A stretch of DNA of 64,000 nucleotides from Mediterranea massiliensis (GCF_900128475.1 NZ_LT635839.1:421112-485111), one strand, 5' to 3'. Shown: positions 35,188 through 44,358, counted from the stretch's first letter. Notes: generated from the sequence alone by a model not told the origin. Made by a program: numbers and translations.

Positions 35188-35874
35188 CTATTTATAATAT
35201 GATTGTAGTAATGAATATCCGTTTATGGGCGTTCTCTGTTTTAGATAATAGCTATGTTCCGCTAAAAACAATATATGGTCTGGATTTTCAAATTCATATA
35301 TTCTTTTTCCATTTTCACTTTCAAGAAAAGCTGATTTATTGCTGATTTTCAGATTTATAAAATGTGTGCCATTTTGTTCCCATGCAGTAATATTAAGTGC
35401 TTTGATAATATCATGCTGTCTTTTCTCACAATCATACTCACCATGAAAAAAAGCGAAATAGTCTTTGGTTCGTGGGTTGAAGTTCCATCCGTTTCCATTC
35501 GGATATTTTAGTTCTAATTGGTTAGGATATGCTTCATTAAATTCAGACCAATATAAACTATTCATTACTTCAAAGTCTGCTTTCTTAATTCGGTCAAAGC
35601 AAAAGTCTTCATCTTCTCCAAGTATGTACTTATCCATAATGCTTGCCATGTGTATTTCAAAAAAATAGTCCATCAGCAAACTGTCGCTAACGCTTGCATA
35701 ATTCTCTGAATGGAAAACAAAGCCGCATTTATTCTCAAATTCTATCACATATTTGCTCGTTGCTAAAAGTCCCGAACATTCATAGAACTTCATTCTTATT
35801 AGTTGTTGTCCTGTTCTTTGGTTAAGCCAATCAAAAGTCCAAGAATCGACTAATTTTCTGTTCTCTTTAAACAT
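35188..35874 (-). CDS. Unknown protein, 228 residues
   Basis: I do not recognise this gene. The protein lacks a signal peptide and membrane segments and is rich in aromatic and acidic residues. It ends with PINGYSLLQSYYK, echoing PINGY in the lipoprotein encoded 7 bases downstream. The two are almost certainly co-transcribed. A -7-like element TAACTTTG at 36199-36206 would give a leader of about 320 bases. A toxin/immunity or surface-accessory role is conceivable but unsupported. Confidence 0.6.
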   Translation of the reverse strand: MFKENRKLVDSWTFDWLNQRTGQQLIRMKFYECSGLLATSKYVIEFENKCGFVFHSENYASVSDSLLMDYFFEIHMASIMDKYILGEDEDFCFDRIKKADFEVMNSLYWSEFNEAYPNQLELKYPNGNGWNFNPRTKDYFAFFHGEYDCEKRQHDIIKALNITAWEQNGTHFINLKISNKSAFLESENGKRIYEFENPDHILFLAEHSYYLKQRTPINGYSLLQSYYK

Positions 35875-36327
35875 AATTACGAATCATTTATGCTCTCTAA
35901 TTCCCAAAAGAGACAGATATAAAATAAGGTGTGGGAACTATATCTGCTTTATCCTGAAATCCGGCTCTCGCATTGCCTTGGCATGGATAAAACAATAGCA
36001 ACCCACACCAATTTTGACAATATCTAAGAGCCTTATAGATATAAGGTAGGTATATATCAAATGGTGGGGTGCTATCGCTACCATCTTCATGCCATTTCAA
36101 ATTTGCGAGATTTGATTTCAGAAGATAATCTCAATAACACCTTTTCGTTAAATATGTCCTTTCAGTGTCTTAACGCATTAAGACCTCTGAAATTGCTGCA
36201 AAGTTAGCGAAAGGTTTTGAATGTCTAAAGATAAAACACTGATAAATGTAGTTCCAAGTGTTCCAAAACATATCTGTAGTAAGGTATTAGGCAATATTGC
36301 CCCTTTTTCTTCGTAGCTTCAAGGGTA

Positions 36328-36380
36328 GGTACTTTTTTTGATTGGGGACTATAAAAAGATTTCTTCCCTAAAAAAGTACC
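36328..36380. repeat. Hairpin element with GGTACTTTTTT arms, copy 1
   Basis: GGTACTTTTTT (36328-36338) pairs with AAAAAAGTACC (36370-36380) around a loop resembling that of the second copy at 40744-40796. The gene-free stretch 35875-36534 holds this and the weak promoter at 36199; I see nothing else. Confidence 0.5.
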
Positions 36381-36534
36381 CGTAGATTCTGTGGATTGGA
36401 AAATGCAATTCTATTAGAGATAATAAGGTATATAGATTTGTAGCCTAACTAAGTAATGAATGAAAGAAGTATCTAATCTTCATATTGGGTATAAAAAGTC
36501 TGCAAATACTGCGAACTATTTAATAATTAGTCTC

Positions 36535-36801
36535 CTATTTGCCTTTTTCAATAGCCTCTTTTAATTCGTTGAAGTTATCGAAAAAGAAAAGCCATTCACC
36601 TTCCGATGTTTGCACTCTAAAGAATTTTTCATTTGCTCTTCTTGAAACCGCATAAACAATGTCCTTATATTTTAATTTAAGAATGGCAGTACCCAAAATT
36701 TGGGTAATAAATAATTCCCCCACCTCTCCAGTTAGTGATATATAGCCATTACTTGCCATTCTCCATAATCCAACATTGCCTAAAGAGAACATACCTTCCA
36801 T
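36535..36801 (-). CDS. Unknown small protein, 88 residues
   Basis: I do not recognise it. The predicted fold is beta-rich (GNVGLWRMASNGYISLTGEV, KFFRVQTSEGEWLFFFDNF) with a helical, lysine-rich end. It has no signal peptide. A TAATTTTG element at 36831-36838 sits 29 bases before the ATG, which supports a real, separately transcribed gene. Confidence 0.55.
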   Translation of the reverse strand: MEGMFSLGNVGLWRMASNGYISLTGEVGELFITQILGTAILKLKYKDIVYAVSRRANEKFFRVQTSEGEWLFFFDNFNELKEAIEKGK

Positions 36802-36830
36802 ATCTATTGTGTTTTTAGTTAATTAGACCA

Positions 36831-36838
36831 CAAAATTA
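36831..36838 (-). promoter_or_regulatory. -7 promoter element of the 88-residue gene
   Basis: TAATTTTG on the minus strand matches TAnnTTTG. Confidence 0.45.
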
Positions 36839-36887
36839 GTGATTCATTTGCAATTATAGCGGTATCTGTGAGGATAAATTTGCCCAA

Positions 36888-37388
36888 TCACTCAATACAG
36901 ATGGGACAATGCAGGTAGTTTTTGTTAATCTTATAGATAAAGATTAGTTTCGGGTATTTGCCCAATAAGAATAGAGTAACGGGACAAAGCCAAAGTTCTT
37001 CACCAAAATTTCCGCTTGGGTCTTTATAGAAAGCACCACCCGTTAAAGTGGAACTTACCTTATATAATCTAACTCCGCAATAAAACTTATCTTCCCATTC
37101 TTTAGCAATTCTGATAGTAGCCACAATCTCATTTTCTCCACGAGAGTAATATTCAAGATAGTTGGATGCACCACCAACCATGAGCGTATGTTCAAACAGT
37201 TCTTTGGGAAAGCCCGGAACATTACAGTACCATTTGCGCCCTATCTTGGTAAATGATACCTCATAATTTCCATTGCCCACCATTGCATGATATAGTGCCT
37301 TTGCAAGAACGAGTATAGCTCTTATATAGGCAGAGCTTTTCTTACATACGGACACACTTTTCTTGAAGTAAGTTTTAAGATTACTCAT
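36888..37388 (-). CDS. Unknown protein, 166 residues
   Basis: I do not recognise it. The N-terminal 35 residues are basic with a hydrophobic stretch (YIRAILVLAKALYHAMVG) that could be an amphipathic helix. The rest is beta-rich and ends in LHCPICIE, with two cysteines. A TAGCTTTG element at 37441-37448 lies 52 bases upstream. It belongs to the group of short unknown genes of island 2. Confidence 0.55.
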   Translation of the reverse strand: MSNLKTYFKKSVSVCKKSSAYIRAILVLAKALYHAMVGNGNYEVSFTKIGRKWYCNVPGFPKELFEHTLMVGGASNYLEYYSRGENEIVATIRIAKEWEDKFYCGVRLYKVSSTLTGGAFYKDPSGNFGEELWLCPVTLFLLGKYPKLIFIYKINKNYLHCPICIE

Positions 37389-37440
37389 AGCTGATAAATT
37401 TTAAATGATTAAATAAATGGGATTTTGTAAACGGACACTG

Positions 37441-37448
37441 CAAAGCTA
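37441..37448 (-). promoter_or_regulatory. -7 promoter element of the 166-residue gene
   Basis: TAGCTTTG on the minus strand matches TAnnTTTG. Confidence 0.45.
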
Positions 37449-37683
37449 TGTGTTTAATTTGAATTATCAAAATAAACTGTATTTCAATACTTTGCATATG
37501 TTTGCATAATTCAGAAATTATTTTATGGAATAGCTAAATAATCAGTAGATTAGTATGGCATATAAGTAGTTCCCCAAAATCGCACATACCATAAACTACA
37601 AGCCATATTATGCCATTTAAAAAAGAGAGTTTCCCACTCCGTTACAGAACTGGTTTGCACTCCGTTTTTCTTGGAACTATCAG

Positions 37684-37742
37684 AATGTGACAAACTTTTC
37701 TGTTTCTGTAAATGATTCAGAAACTTCAAACTTTGTCACATT
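37684..37742. repeat. Long hairpin in the island 2 spacer
   Basis: AATGTGACAAA (37684-37694) pairs with TTTGTCACATT (37732-37742), and inside it GTTTCTG pairs with CAGAAAC. It lies between the small membrane-protein gene and the upstream part of the next gene. Otherwise 37389-37760 shows nothing. Confidence 0.5.
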
Positions 37743-37760
37743 CCAATAAAACAAGTGTAA

Positions 37761-37886
37761 CTATGATTGTATATAAATAAAGATGGATAAAATCAGTATC
37801 AGCAAAAAAGGATTGATAATACCAATTATTATCAGCAGGAGAACTACCAATGTTCCCCATAGTATCAATTTTCCATTATCTTCCAT
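37761..37886 (-). CDS. Putative 41-residue membrane peptide
   Basis: A short frame on the minus strand (ATG at 37884-37886, TAG at 37761-37763) encodes MEDNGKLILWG followed by about 26 almost purely hydrophobic residues and a short polar end. It is a single, or tightly turned double, membrane segment. It lies 20 bases downstream of the 90-residue gene on the same strand, so it is probably co-transcribed. Short length makes chance possible, but the clean hydrophobic profile argues for a real gene. Confidence 0.45.
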   Translation of the reverse strand: MEDNGKLILWGTLVVLLLIIIGIINPFLLILILSIFIYIQS

Positions 37887-37906
37887 TTTGTAGTATTTTT
37901 AAGTTA

Positions 37907-38179
37907 TTAAAAAGGTCTGTTCCCATATTTATACTCTAATATGGAATTACACACCCTATCATAAAAGGAAAAACCACAACCCGTATAAAAGTAGCTTAAA
38001 TAGGTTGCTTGGTACTCTTCTTGTAATGCTTGGTTGTTGCTAAGCAGGTCTGCAAACTTTTCCAACCAATATTTCAAGGCTTGTATAACTTTGATATAGC
38101 GTAGGTTGTTATCCACATACCCCAATCTGTTTTCCAAGTCTTTAATGTGCTTTATTACTTTCTCTGTCTGTTTATCCAT
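37907..38179 (-). CDS. Unknown helical protein, 90 residues
   Basis: I do not recognise it. The protein is predicted to be mostly helical (KVIKHIKDLENRLGYVDNNL, LLSNNQALQEEYQATYLSYF), with no signal peptide. It starts 53 bases after the DUF3871 gene on the same strand and probably shares its transcript. Confidence 0.55.
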   Translation of the reverse strand: MDKQTEKVIKHIKDLENRLGYVDNNLRYIKVIQALKYWLEKFADLLSNNQALQEEYQATYLSYFYTGCGFSFYDRVCNSILEYKYGNRPF

Positions 38180-38232
38180 AGTTCTGTAAAAATAGGAAAG
38201 GACACCTAAATAAATAGATGTCCTCTCATTAG

Positions 38233-39249
38233 TTAGTCAATAAACCATTTGTAATCCTCATCCCCATGTAGGGCTGCATTGATTCCAACAGCCATTTCAG
38301 TTGCATTTAATGAGCGGTCTAAGAATGAATCTATATAGCTACTCTTATTTGCACCCGTTAATAGGTTGTAGAACTTCCACATATTCAAGTCATTTCCAAA
38401 GCTGCCAAAGTTCTCATCATTAATGTAGGCTTTTGCAACACTGTTAATCTGTGTATCTGTAAGCAACATTCTTGGCAGTCTCTTTTGGTAGCCATTGGGC
38501 AAACACTGATAAAGCCTCATTTTGCCCAATATTTGTGCAAATTGGTGTTCACTCATTGAAGTATTGCCCAACTGTTGCATCAAATGCAGATGTTTGGCAG
38601 GATTGTAGTTGTTGAACAACTCCAAGGCAGAACGGTAAAGTTCACTTGTATTGCTCACCCTTAAATCATCCTTGTAACCGTCTGTAAAGATGCACATGTT
38701 GCAGCATACTTGGTTTTTAAAGCCTATTGCCAACCTAAACAACTCTGGAACTTTCTTGCTGTATAAGTTCATTTGATTGTAGGCTCTAACTCCTACTATT
38801 GAAAGGTGCAACTTGTTTCCCTCAACCGTTTCATAGATTGTAGGAATGTCAATACTGAAAGCTGCCCTCTCATAGTAGATAGTTTTGTCTGATTCCAACA
38901 ACTGATTGGCAGGTTTGTGGATAGCTTCGGGAATGCGACCCTTAATCACATGAGAGACACGAATATCGGGTGTTCCGATAGTCTCACCATTGTAATAGGA
39001 GTTTGCAGCTTCCCAAACAGTTTCAATAAATGCAGCATGGTTTACTGTAAGCTCATTGTCTTTTGCAAAAACGGGAGTAATACAGTCATTTTTCAAATGT
39101 TGCAAGGTAGCTTCTTGGGTGTTTGCCTCAATGAAATGATTTACCCTTTTAGGCGTTGCAGTTTCTTCAATAATGGTTGCTTCTTCTGCAAACTCACCTA
39201 AATTCATTCTCTCTCTGTTCTCTGTTGGCATGATAACTAAGTTTCTCAT
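38233..39249 (-). CDS. DUF3871-family protein
   Basis: The 338-residue protein matches my memory of the DUF3871 family, which is confined to Bacteroidetes mobile elements. It has the recurring LFRLAIGFKNQVCCNMCIFTD core, a cysteine-containing strand shared with phage DUF932-like proteins. A C-terminal segment with FYNLLTGANKSSYIDSFLDR is also present. DUF932-like proteins are often encoded near element replication or anti-restriction genes, but no activity is proven. The start could also be the in-frame ATG at 39231 or later. Confidence 0.75.
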   Translation of the reverse strand: MRNLVIMPTENRERMNLGEFAEEATIIEETATPKRVNHFIEANTQEATLQHLKNDCITPVFAKDNELTVNHAAFIETVWEAANSYYNGETIGTPDIRVSHVIKGRIPEAIHKPANQLLESDKTIYYERAAFSIDIPTIYETVEGNKLHLSIVGVRAYNQMNLYSKKVPELFRLAIGFKNQVCCNMCIFTDGYKDDLRVSNTSELYRSALELFNNYNPAKHLHLMQQLGNTSMSEHQFAQILGKMRLYQCLPNGYQKRLPRMLLTDTQINSVAKAYINDENFGSFGNDLNMWKFYNLLTGANKSSYIDSFLDRSLNATEMAVGINAALHGDEDYKWFID

Positions 39250-39583
39250 ATTGATAAAAGTTTAAATGATTAATAATTCTTTTTTATATCAATATACAGA
39301 GGGGGACTTGAGGGGTAGTATGCCGTAAAGACAGCCACTCTTATATATTTTAGGTCACTGGCTGAATGGGGAGGGGGATTTCTGTATTAAGTACCTTATA
39401 TATCTGTTCTCTTGACTTTTAGCTAAACTGAATATGGGTGATTCTTTAATTATGTAGTCTTTTTAATGTCATTGGCTGTATGTGGCATATTATAAAGTAT
39501 AGGCTATATAACTCTTATTAAAGTGGAAATTTTCAGAAAGTCAGAATCGGAAAAATGTACGTCTGTGGTTCTGCGCCAAAAAT

Positions 39584-39610
39584 AAAAGCCGCAAGGGTTA
39601 CTTACGGCTT
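39584..39610 (-). terminator. Intrinsic terminator of the winged-helix gene
   Basis: AAGCCG...CGGCTT (39586-39610) is followed on the minus strand by TTTATTTTT, just after the stop at 39620. The remaining 39250-39583 spacer shows no feature. Confidence 0.7.
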
Positions 39611-39619
39611 GGCGATATA

Positions 39620-40237
39620 TTAGGCGATGTAACCTCTTTCAAGGTCTTCATCGGTGATTATTTCGGGATATAGGTTCTTGATAATAGCCAACTGGCTTTC
39701 AGAAGTTATCAGAAATATATCCTCTCTAAGCAGGTGTATTCCTTTCTTGTCCCTTTTTGCATAGCCATTTTCTATGGCTTCATTCATATATCTTGATATT
39801 GTACCTTTAGACAAGCCAAGTTCTTCCGCTAATTTGTTTTGGCTGTAAAGAGTGGTGTTAGTCCCGTTCAAGCATTTACATTTCAGCAGGACAAGAAAGC
39901 CTTTCAGTTCCTTGTTTATAGGTTCATCATATAACTTATTAGTTATAAGAACGTAATGTTCCGTATCTAATCGGTAACTGCATCTGTTGAATTTTCCATA
40001 TTGTCCGTAAACATTAAATTTATCTATGTTTACTAATCCGAGGGATTCAAACTTGTGCAGCCATTCTCTTATTTGGTCTGTCTTTTTAATTCCGTAGAAA
40101 TCAGTCAAGTTATCTTGTTTGATATATGATTCCATCGTATTGCAATCGGAACAGAGAGCCAAGCAATAGAATAGGTACGTTTCCAGCAAATTAAGTTTTC
40201 CTACGATATTAGATGTTATTCTTCTGTATGAGGTCAT
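39620..40237 (-). CDS. Winged-helix protein, possible replication initiator or regulator
   Basis: The protein of about 205 residues has an N-terminal winged-helix-like region (LNLLETYLFYCLALCSD, GIKKTDQIREWLHKFESLGL) and a second helix-turn-helix near residues 140-175 (NKLAEELGLSKGTISRYMNE). The double winged-helix layout is seen in initiators and regulators of small replicons. The start could be either of two close ATGs; I use 40237. It overlaps the small upstream frame by 29 bases, suggesting coupling. Confidence 0.6.
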   Translation of the reverse strand: MTSYRRITSNIVGKLNLLETYLFYCLALCSDCNTMESYIKQDNLTDFYGIKKTDQIREWLHKFESLGLVNIDKFNVYGQYGKFNRCSYRLDTEHYVLITNKLYDEPINKELKGFLVLLKCKCLNGTNTTLYSQNKLAEELGLSKGTISRYMNEAIENGYAKRDKKGIHLLREDIFLITSESQLAIIKNLYPEIITDEDLERGYIA

Positions 40238-40373
40238 TAGCAACCGTATGTTTATAGTTAGTAAAATAAATATCTCCTTTCTTTACCAGTCTTCTGTAAT
40301 GGTGGTTTCCGAAGTAGCTTTTCGCTTCTTTCTGATTCGTGAATGTCTGTTTTGTAGGCAAATAGATAATCAT
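40209..40373 (-). CDS. Small basic protein, 54 residues
   Basis: An ATG at 40371-40373 opens a frame of 54 codons beginning MIIYLPTKQTFTNQKEAKSY and ending in LIQKNNI. It is basic and rich in Tyr and Lys, with a look of a small DNA-associated protein (EAKSYFGNHHYRRLVKKGDI). The stop overlaps the start of the winged-helix gene, so translation may be coupled. It is not identified further. Confidence 0.5.
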   Translation of the reverse strand: MIIYLPTKQTFTNQKEAKSYFGNHHYRRLVKKGDIYFTNYKHTVANDLIQKNNI

Positions 40374-40472
40374 AGGCAATTAAATATGAGATTTTGAGAA
40401 TTAACCAATCTGTCCCGATTTGAAAAATCGGGTAGGTTAGGTATTTATATATAGGTATTTATATGCGACCCA

Positions 40473-40512
40473 CCTAAGATGAACACTCCGCACCCCCTAA
40501 AATGAACACCTC
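40473..40512. repeat. Short direct repeat, 23-bp period
   Basis: CCTAAGATGAACACTCC and CCTAAAATGAACACCTC lie 23 bases apart. They might be a remnant of an insertion-sequence end. The rest of 40374-40743 shows no gene. Confidence 0.35.
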
Positions 40513-40743
40513 TTTTTTTGAGAATCAGAACCGGATTTTGAGAATGCTGTTTTTGTGAGGTTAGATTTCTGTTTTTTCAGATATGCTATCTTATTCATTA
40601 TATTAAAAAGTTTCAAGTAGAATCGGTGCAATCATTAGTTATAGAGAAAACCAACCATTTTTAGTGATTATAGGAAAGACACGGTTTGCATCTGTCCTAT
40701 AATCTTGTATAAACGTAAGATGGCTTTCTGTATATGCAGGCGC

Positions 40744-40796
40744 AGGTACTTTTTTAAAGCAGGGTATATATAGGAATTTCTTCATAAAAAAGGTAC
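40744..40796. repeat. Hairpin element with GTACTTTTTT arms, copy 2
   Basis: AGGTACTTTTTT (40744-40755) pairs with AAAAAAGGTACT (40786-40797), with one bulge. The loop is related to copy 1 at 36328-36380. It directly follows the helicase-like gene stop and could act as its terminator. Confidence 0.5.
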
Positions 40797-40800
40797 TCGC

Positions 40801-42609
40801 CTATATGCCTTTCCGCATGGTCAGTTGATAACCTTTTATATTTTTCCGCTTGCTTTCCACCGCATGAAAAAAATCAAGAATGGTATGTGATGTTACCGCT
40901 TTCTTTGGGACAATGCCAAACAACTTAAAAATCCTGCTGATTTCTTCCTTTATGAATTTTCGGGAATACCATTTGCCCGTTTCAAAAGAGTTGTATATCA
41001 TCTGTGAGACTTCCGTTCCCGTAACTTTGGCATGGTAGTCTGCAATAATCATTGCTTCCTTTATTTTCTTGCGGTTATATTTCAACCGTTCAATTTCTTT
41101 CTTGCCTATCTTGTTGTATGCTTCCACTATAAAACTGTCCGCTTGTTCCAAGTCCCTTTTGAATTGGTATTCCATTTCCGTTTGGCATTCACCAAGCAAT
41201 TCAAGCTGTTGTACCATTATCTTACGTTTCTCCTTGATGGAATTTGACTTGTTGCTACGTTGCAGTCTCTCATAGTCACCGAGTTTATAATCCAAAATGC
41301 TATAATTATTTATGGTAAAAGCATCGCAGTTCTTGTATGCTTCATGCAGATTATCGGGACAATTATAATATCCTTTCACCAGTTCCGTATTGATGTAGTT
41401 GTCTATCTTGAAGTATTTGGTTCTTCCTTTCTCGTCCAGCATCTCCGCATAGGGCAGACTGGTAAGTACTGTACCGTATGCGTCTTTTGCGGAAACGGTG
41501 GTCGCATAGTCATAATAATTCTGTAACATATCGTACACGTCTTTCCAACACGAAATACGTCCTTTAAGTTCTTCCTTGCTTCTCACCATGAAATTGCGGT
41601 TGGTGTTGCTGATATGGTGGATAGAGGACACACCGTTTCTGAATCTTCCCACACATTGAATCGTGTCCGTATTCGGGTCAAATGCGGTATAGTCCGCAAA
41701 ATAACAGTCTGTCAGTAATAAGATGGTCGGCTTCTCTTCAAGTTCAATATCCACCGCATTATAAAAACGTGAAGTGAGCCAGTTGTAACGCTTCATTATG
41801 TCCTTGTCCCATATATCGGAAACATTCTCAAACTTCAAGCCTTTCAGTTTTTCCACACTCTTTTCGGAACAGAATACAGCGGATTCGTCCAATAAGCCAA
41901 GTTGCTGCATCAGTGAATAGATGGTATCTGTAGAATTACAGAATACGAAACAATTACCTTTCAGACCTGCAAACACTTCTTTTACTGCCTGCAACAGATT
42001 ATTGGTAGCATGGAGATTCATGCCTTTTACATAGTCGAATGTAGGCTTGATGGTAATGGTCTGAAATTTCTGTTCTTCAAAACGTGGGTCTGTAAACTCA
42101 ATGGGAGTGGCAGATACCAAGGCTTTCTGTTCACATTCAAAAAACAAGTCCATAGGTAATGTTATATCGGGACGAAAACCTGAATCTTTGACTATCTTAT
42201 GGCATTCATCAAACAATAGAAAGCTGTTATAGCGTATATCCATATCCATTTCTTCAAATGCTTCCTGCACCTTGTGGAAACTTTCGGGAGTGGTGAGTAT
42301 CTTGAAATGTTTACTCTGTTTGATGCTCCTTTCCATATATGCCACTATGTCATCCGCATAGACACCATCAAAAACACCGAAAAGATTGTCTTTCCCATGC
42401 TTCGGGTCTTTGCATTTTCCGCTGATAACGGGTTTGTTCGGCTCTATGATGATTGAATTGCGGTGTGCTTTCAGTTCTCCATAAGTCGCACCAAGTCCCG
42501 TAAGTTTCTTATATAATATGGTGTTGGTGGGGATTTCGGGCAGTATCTCTGTCAAGTATTGGATTTTTCCGTTTGCTTCCTTGCTGACTGTTATCTCTCT
42601 GTTCTTCAT
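40801..42609 (-). CDS. Superfamily 2 helicase-like protein with unusual P-loop
   Basis: The 602-residue protein (start ATG 42609, MKNREITVSK) shows helicase motifs: LLFDECHKI as the Walker B (DECH box), VSATPIEF as motif III, FVFCNSTDTIYSLM in the second RecA domain and QCVGRFRNG as motif VI. At the Walker A position it has KKLTGLGATYGELKA, lacking the normal Gly-Lys-Thr/Ser. Either it binds ATP in a different way or it is inactive. The C-terminal 200 residues are helical and basic. It may act in replication or maintenance of the island; no partner is recognised. Confidence 0.7.
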   Translation of the reverse strand: MKNREITVSKEANGKIQYLTEILPEIPTNTILYKKLTGLGATYGELKAHRNSIIIEPNKPVISGKCKDPKHGKDNLFGVFDGVYADDIVAYMERSIKQSKHFKILTTPESFHKVQEAFEEMDMDIRYNSFLLFDECHKIVKDSGFRPDITLPMDLFFECEQKALVSATPIEFTDPRFEEQKFQTITIKPTFDYVKGMNLHATNNLLQAVKEVFAGLKGNCFVFCNSTDTIYSLMQQLGLLDESAVFCSEKSVEKLKGLKFENVSDIWDKDIMKRYNWLTSRFYNAVDIELEEKPTILLLTDCYFADYTAFDPNTDTIQCVGRFRNGVSSIHHISNTNRNFMVRSKEELKGRISCWKDVYDMLQNYYDYATTVSAKDAYGTVLTSLPYAEMLDEKGRTKYFKIDNYINTELVKGYYNCPDNLHEAYKNCDAFTINNYSILDYKLGDYERLQRSNKSNSIKEKRKIMVQQLELLGECQTEMEYQFKRDLEQADSFIVEAYNKIGKKEIERLKYNRKKIKEAMIIADYHAKVTGTEVSQMIYNSFETGKWYSRKFIKEEISRIFKLFGIVPKKAVTSHTILDFFHAVESKRKNIKGYQLTMRKGI

Positions 42610-42670
42610 TTTTCTTATACTTAAATAGTTAATAAAAAAGGGGGAAACTTCCCCCTTTACTTTTGGTTGT

Positions 42671-43153
42671 TTAGATAATCTGTTTATGCTCACGTAAATA
42701 GTCCAATGTCTCATCTGTCCGCTTGATTCTGAACATTATCTTTCCCTTGAAGCAAGGAAGAATCGCACTGATAGATTCGGGATGCTCTCTAAACAACGGA
42801 ACATATTGTATTGTCTTACCAGCGTCAATCATTGCTTTCAGTATTCCAAGCTGGAAGTCCTCGTTCTCATCCAACGTGTCCGCTTCTTTCGGGTTTGTAT
42901 CGAAGTCTGTCACGTCACCTTTGAATAAGTAGTTCAACAAGCCTTGATAGGATGCGCTTTTCAGTTGGTATTTGAATCCTGCCACGTGAGCGGATTCTAT
43001 CCATGCACAACGTGTATTGTCTTTGCTGCCGTAGAACTTCACTATCAGTTGTTCCTTACGCTTCATCATTTCCTGCAAGGTGTTGTATGCGCCTTGGTTA
43101 TCATACTCTTTTATAGCGGTTTTTGTACCGAAATTGTAATCAAAATTACTCAT
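42671..43153 (-). CDS. Unknown protein, 160 residues
   Basis: I do not recognise it. The protein is predicted alpha/beta with no signal peptide (AYNTLQEMMKRKEQLIVKFY, NTRCAWIESAHVAGFKYQLK). It ends 61 bases before the start of the helicase-like gene on the same strand, so the two probably form an operon. Comparable genes recur with such helicases in Bacteroides elements as far as I recall. Confidence 0.55.
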   Translation of the reverse strand: MSNFDYNFGTKTAIKEYDNQGAYNTLQEMMKRKEQLIVKFYGSKDNTRCAWIESAHVAGFKYQLKSASYQGLLNYLFKGDVTDFDTNPKEADTLDENEDFQLGILKAMIDAGKTIQYVPLFREHPESISAILPCFKGKIMFRIKRTDETLDYLREHKQII

Positions 43154-43311
43154 AGTTATAATTTTTTAATTAATGAATATGTTAATGCAATCATTGACTT
43201 TGGCGCCTTATTGTCTCTGATTGACATTGCAAAAGTAGGGCAGAATTTAGGGGTAACAAAGGAATTTGCCGAATGCCCATGTGTGTAGAAAACGTGCCCA
43301 TTCCAGTACGC

Positions 43312-43352
43312 AAAAAAAATGCGTACCAAAAAAGACAGCCCTTTCAGTACGC
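43312..43352 (-). terminator. Intrinsic terminator of the 325-residue gene
   Basis: GCGTAC (43321-43326) pairs with GTACGC (43347-43352), and on the minus strand a run of eight T follows. A second copy of GTACGCA just beyond could form an alternative short hairpin. Confidence 0.7.
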
Positions 43353-43380
43353 ATTTTTACTATGGTTTTATGTATGTTGT

Positions 43381-44358
43381 TTAAGAAACTACCATGTAGT
43401 TATTAGCTATGACAGACGGAAATTTCTCGTTCTTGTATCTTCTAAGGAGATTGGATAACATTCTGTTCTTGTTGCCCTCTGAATCGTATTCTTCATTATA
43501 TCTTTTGCCATCATAGCCCACTGTATAGATAAGCCTTGAAACAAGCATCATCTTGTCTTTAGATACCTTTACTTTTTTATCGGGTATGGTGGTAGCCTTT
43601 CTTCTTTCAATAAAAGACAGAAACATATCCGTAAATTTCCACTTCTTATAAGATATGTCAAGACTGAACTTGTCCGTAAAGCTGATTTTTGACGATAAGT
43701 CATTTCTGATAAAGCCCTCCAAACCTATGTCCTTTAATTGTTTAATCATGGTTTCTCTATCTTGCTCACTATGTATAATATCGCTGTATGTATTGACAAA
43801 ATGCTGCAAGGCTGCTTGAATGATTCTGATTGTGTCCTCCCTTTCAACGACATAGCTTTTCTTGTTATTCTTCTTTAGGGTGATACTGGTAGCTTCCGAT
43901 AGGTTGGTATGAAAATAGCTAAAATCCTCCAATACGGACTTATTTAATGCAGGTGCGTTTGTACCAATATCCTCTATAAAGTCATATACGAACAGAAGTA
44001 GATACCAAAACTTGCTAACATCCAACTTATACGCTTCAATGGTATTCTGTAAATCTTCATTAGTTAGAAACTTCTCTTTGAAAGAATCATCCAGCTTTCT
44101 GTATTCTCGTTTCTTGTATTCTTCCAAAGTTCCTTTGAAAGTTTTCATTTCTTGTGTTCTCTCGTACCTTTCTTCAACGGACAAGTTTCTTTCCGCATAT
44201 CTGTTGGCGAATATGGCAGGTGCAGCGGACACATCTTCATAATCGGGCAGGAAGTGATTGGCTACTTCCCACACATATTCTAATAGTGGCTCATTTAGAC
44301 ATTTGTAGCTTTCATGCCAAGCCACTTTTAAATCGGGCAGTTCTTCTATCTGATACAT
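43381..44358 (-). CDS. Unknown protein, 325 residues
   Basis: I do not recognise it. It is acidic and mostly helical, with no signal peptide or clear membrane segment. Segments such as KFWYLLLFVYDFIEDIG and DTIRIIQAALQHFVNTYSDI suggest a compact helical domain. The C-terminal region (SNLLRRYKNEKFPSVIANNY) is basic. It is the first cargo gene next to the integrase and is followed by its own terminator, so it is transcribed separately from the helicase operon. Confidence 0.6.
   Translation of the reverse strand: MYQIEELPDLKVAWHESYKCLNEPLLEYVWEVANHFLPDYEDVSAAPAIFANRYAERNLSVEERYERTQEMKTFKGTLEEYKKREYRKLDDSFKEKFLTNEDLQNTIEAYKLDVSKFWYLLLFVYDFIEDIGTNAPALNKSVLEDFSYFHTNLSEATSITLKKNNKKSYVVEREDTIRIIQAALQHFVNTYSDIIHSEQDRETMIKQLKDIGLEGFIRNDLSSKISFTDKFSLDISYKKWKFTDMFLSFIERRKATTIPDKKVKVSKDKMMLVSRLIYTVGYDGKRYNEEYDSEGNKNRMLSNLLRRYKNEKFPSVIANNYMVVS

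Noticed and set aside
35897..36100. 67-codon frame on the minus strand in island 2
   Set aside because: Its first codon is TTG with no in-frame ATG nearby, and the protein has no recognisable pattern.
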